Source: Clostridiales bacterium (GTDB lineage: Bacteria; Bacillota; Clostridia; TANB77; CAG-508). Taken from it: a DNA stretch of 6,682 bases. The translations under genes were made by a program, and so were the position numbers. Within the stretch, counting starts at the first letter, position 1. Each line of letters begins with the position of its first letter. The notes below the pieces were generated by a model. It had not been told where the DNA came from. It saw nothing but the letters and a program-made list of their open reading frames with translations, and searched no databases. Shown here piece by piece: positions 6,646 through 6,682 of this stretch. Where the stretch lies: positions 1-6,682 of the forward strand of contig SFKS01000027.1 of the NCBI GenBank assembly GCA_004554705.1, read 5' to 3'.

Positions 6646-6659
6646 TACTTTAACTACTA
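6646..6659. repeat. 14-bp direct repeat, copy 2, near the element end
   Basis: This is identical to the copy at 6568-6581. Here it is preceded by AAACTAC, so a shorter near-repeat of the same unit (TAAACTACT then TTAACTACT) runs into it. It lies upstream of the tnpA -35 box and about 25 bases from the window edge, consistent with a subterminal recombinase site. Confidence 0.6.
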
Positions 6660-6682
6660 TTATTTATTATACTATGGTTAAT

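Larger units (their letters stand above)
1..6682. mobile_element. Tn554: Tn554-family transposon (essentially complete)
   Basis: The window carries, in order, tnpA-tnpB-tnpC, spc, erm(A) and a methyltransferase gene, which is the known gene content of staphylococcal Tn554. That element is about 6.7 kb, inserts site-specifically at att554 inside radC, and has no terminal inverted repeats. I also see no inverted repeat shared by the two window ends. The reading frames of tnpA, tnpB, tnpC, spc and the methyltransferase are uninterrupted and full length, so the transposition functions look intact. I cannot place the exact element boundaries: no radC coding sequence and no GATGTA core is visible at either edge, so a few terminal bases may be missing. 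Identification rests on remembered family features, not on a database match. Confidence 0.93.

Overview
The window is essentially one mobile element: a Tn554-type transposon of low-GC Gram-positive bacteria, most likely from Staphylococcus. I recognise it from its gene set and protein lengths (TnpA 361, TnpB 630, TnpC 125, ANT(9) 260, ErmA 243 residues) and from the two ErmA leader peptides. The published element is about 6.7 kb, close to this 6682-base window. No chromosomal flank such as the radC target gene is recognisable.

Layout. Positions 6548 down to 3190 on the minus strand hold the transposition operon tnpA-tnpB-tnpC. TnpA and TnpB are tyrosine recombinases with complete catalytic residues, and their genes overlap by 4 bases. 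A promoter with a perfect -10 box lies just upstream of tnpA. Next, also on the minus strand, is the spectinomycin adenylyltransferase gene spc (3039-2257). It converges on erm(A), which runs on the plus strand (1400-2131), with a shared hairpin terminator between them. Upstream of erm(A) are a promoter, two leader peptides (1208-1255 and 1283-1342) and a set of complementary RNA segments forming its translational attenuator. A 220-residue SAM-dependent methyltransferase of unknown substrate (891-229, minus) diverges from erm(A), and a bidirectional hairpin terminator follows it.

The most notable observation concerns erm(A). The codon where ErmA normally starts (1400-1402) is ATT, not ATG. 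A second substitution at 1394 lies in the same RNA segment. Both changes sit in the arm that would pair with 1369-1381 to hide the ribosome binding site and start codon. The attenuator is therefore weakened and the start codon lost at once; the gene body is otherwise intact. Secondary observations are a 14-bp direct repeat bracketing the tnpA promoter at one end of the element, and a 34-bp imperfect palindrome near the other end. Both are candidate recombinase-binding sites. I see no wholly new system: apart from the erm(A) changes this is a known element with one uncharacterised cargo gene.
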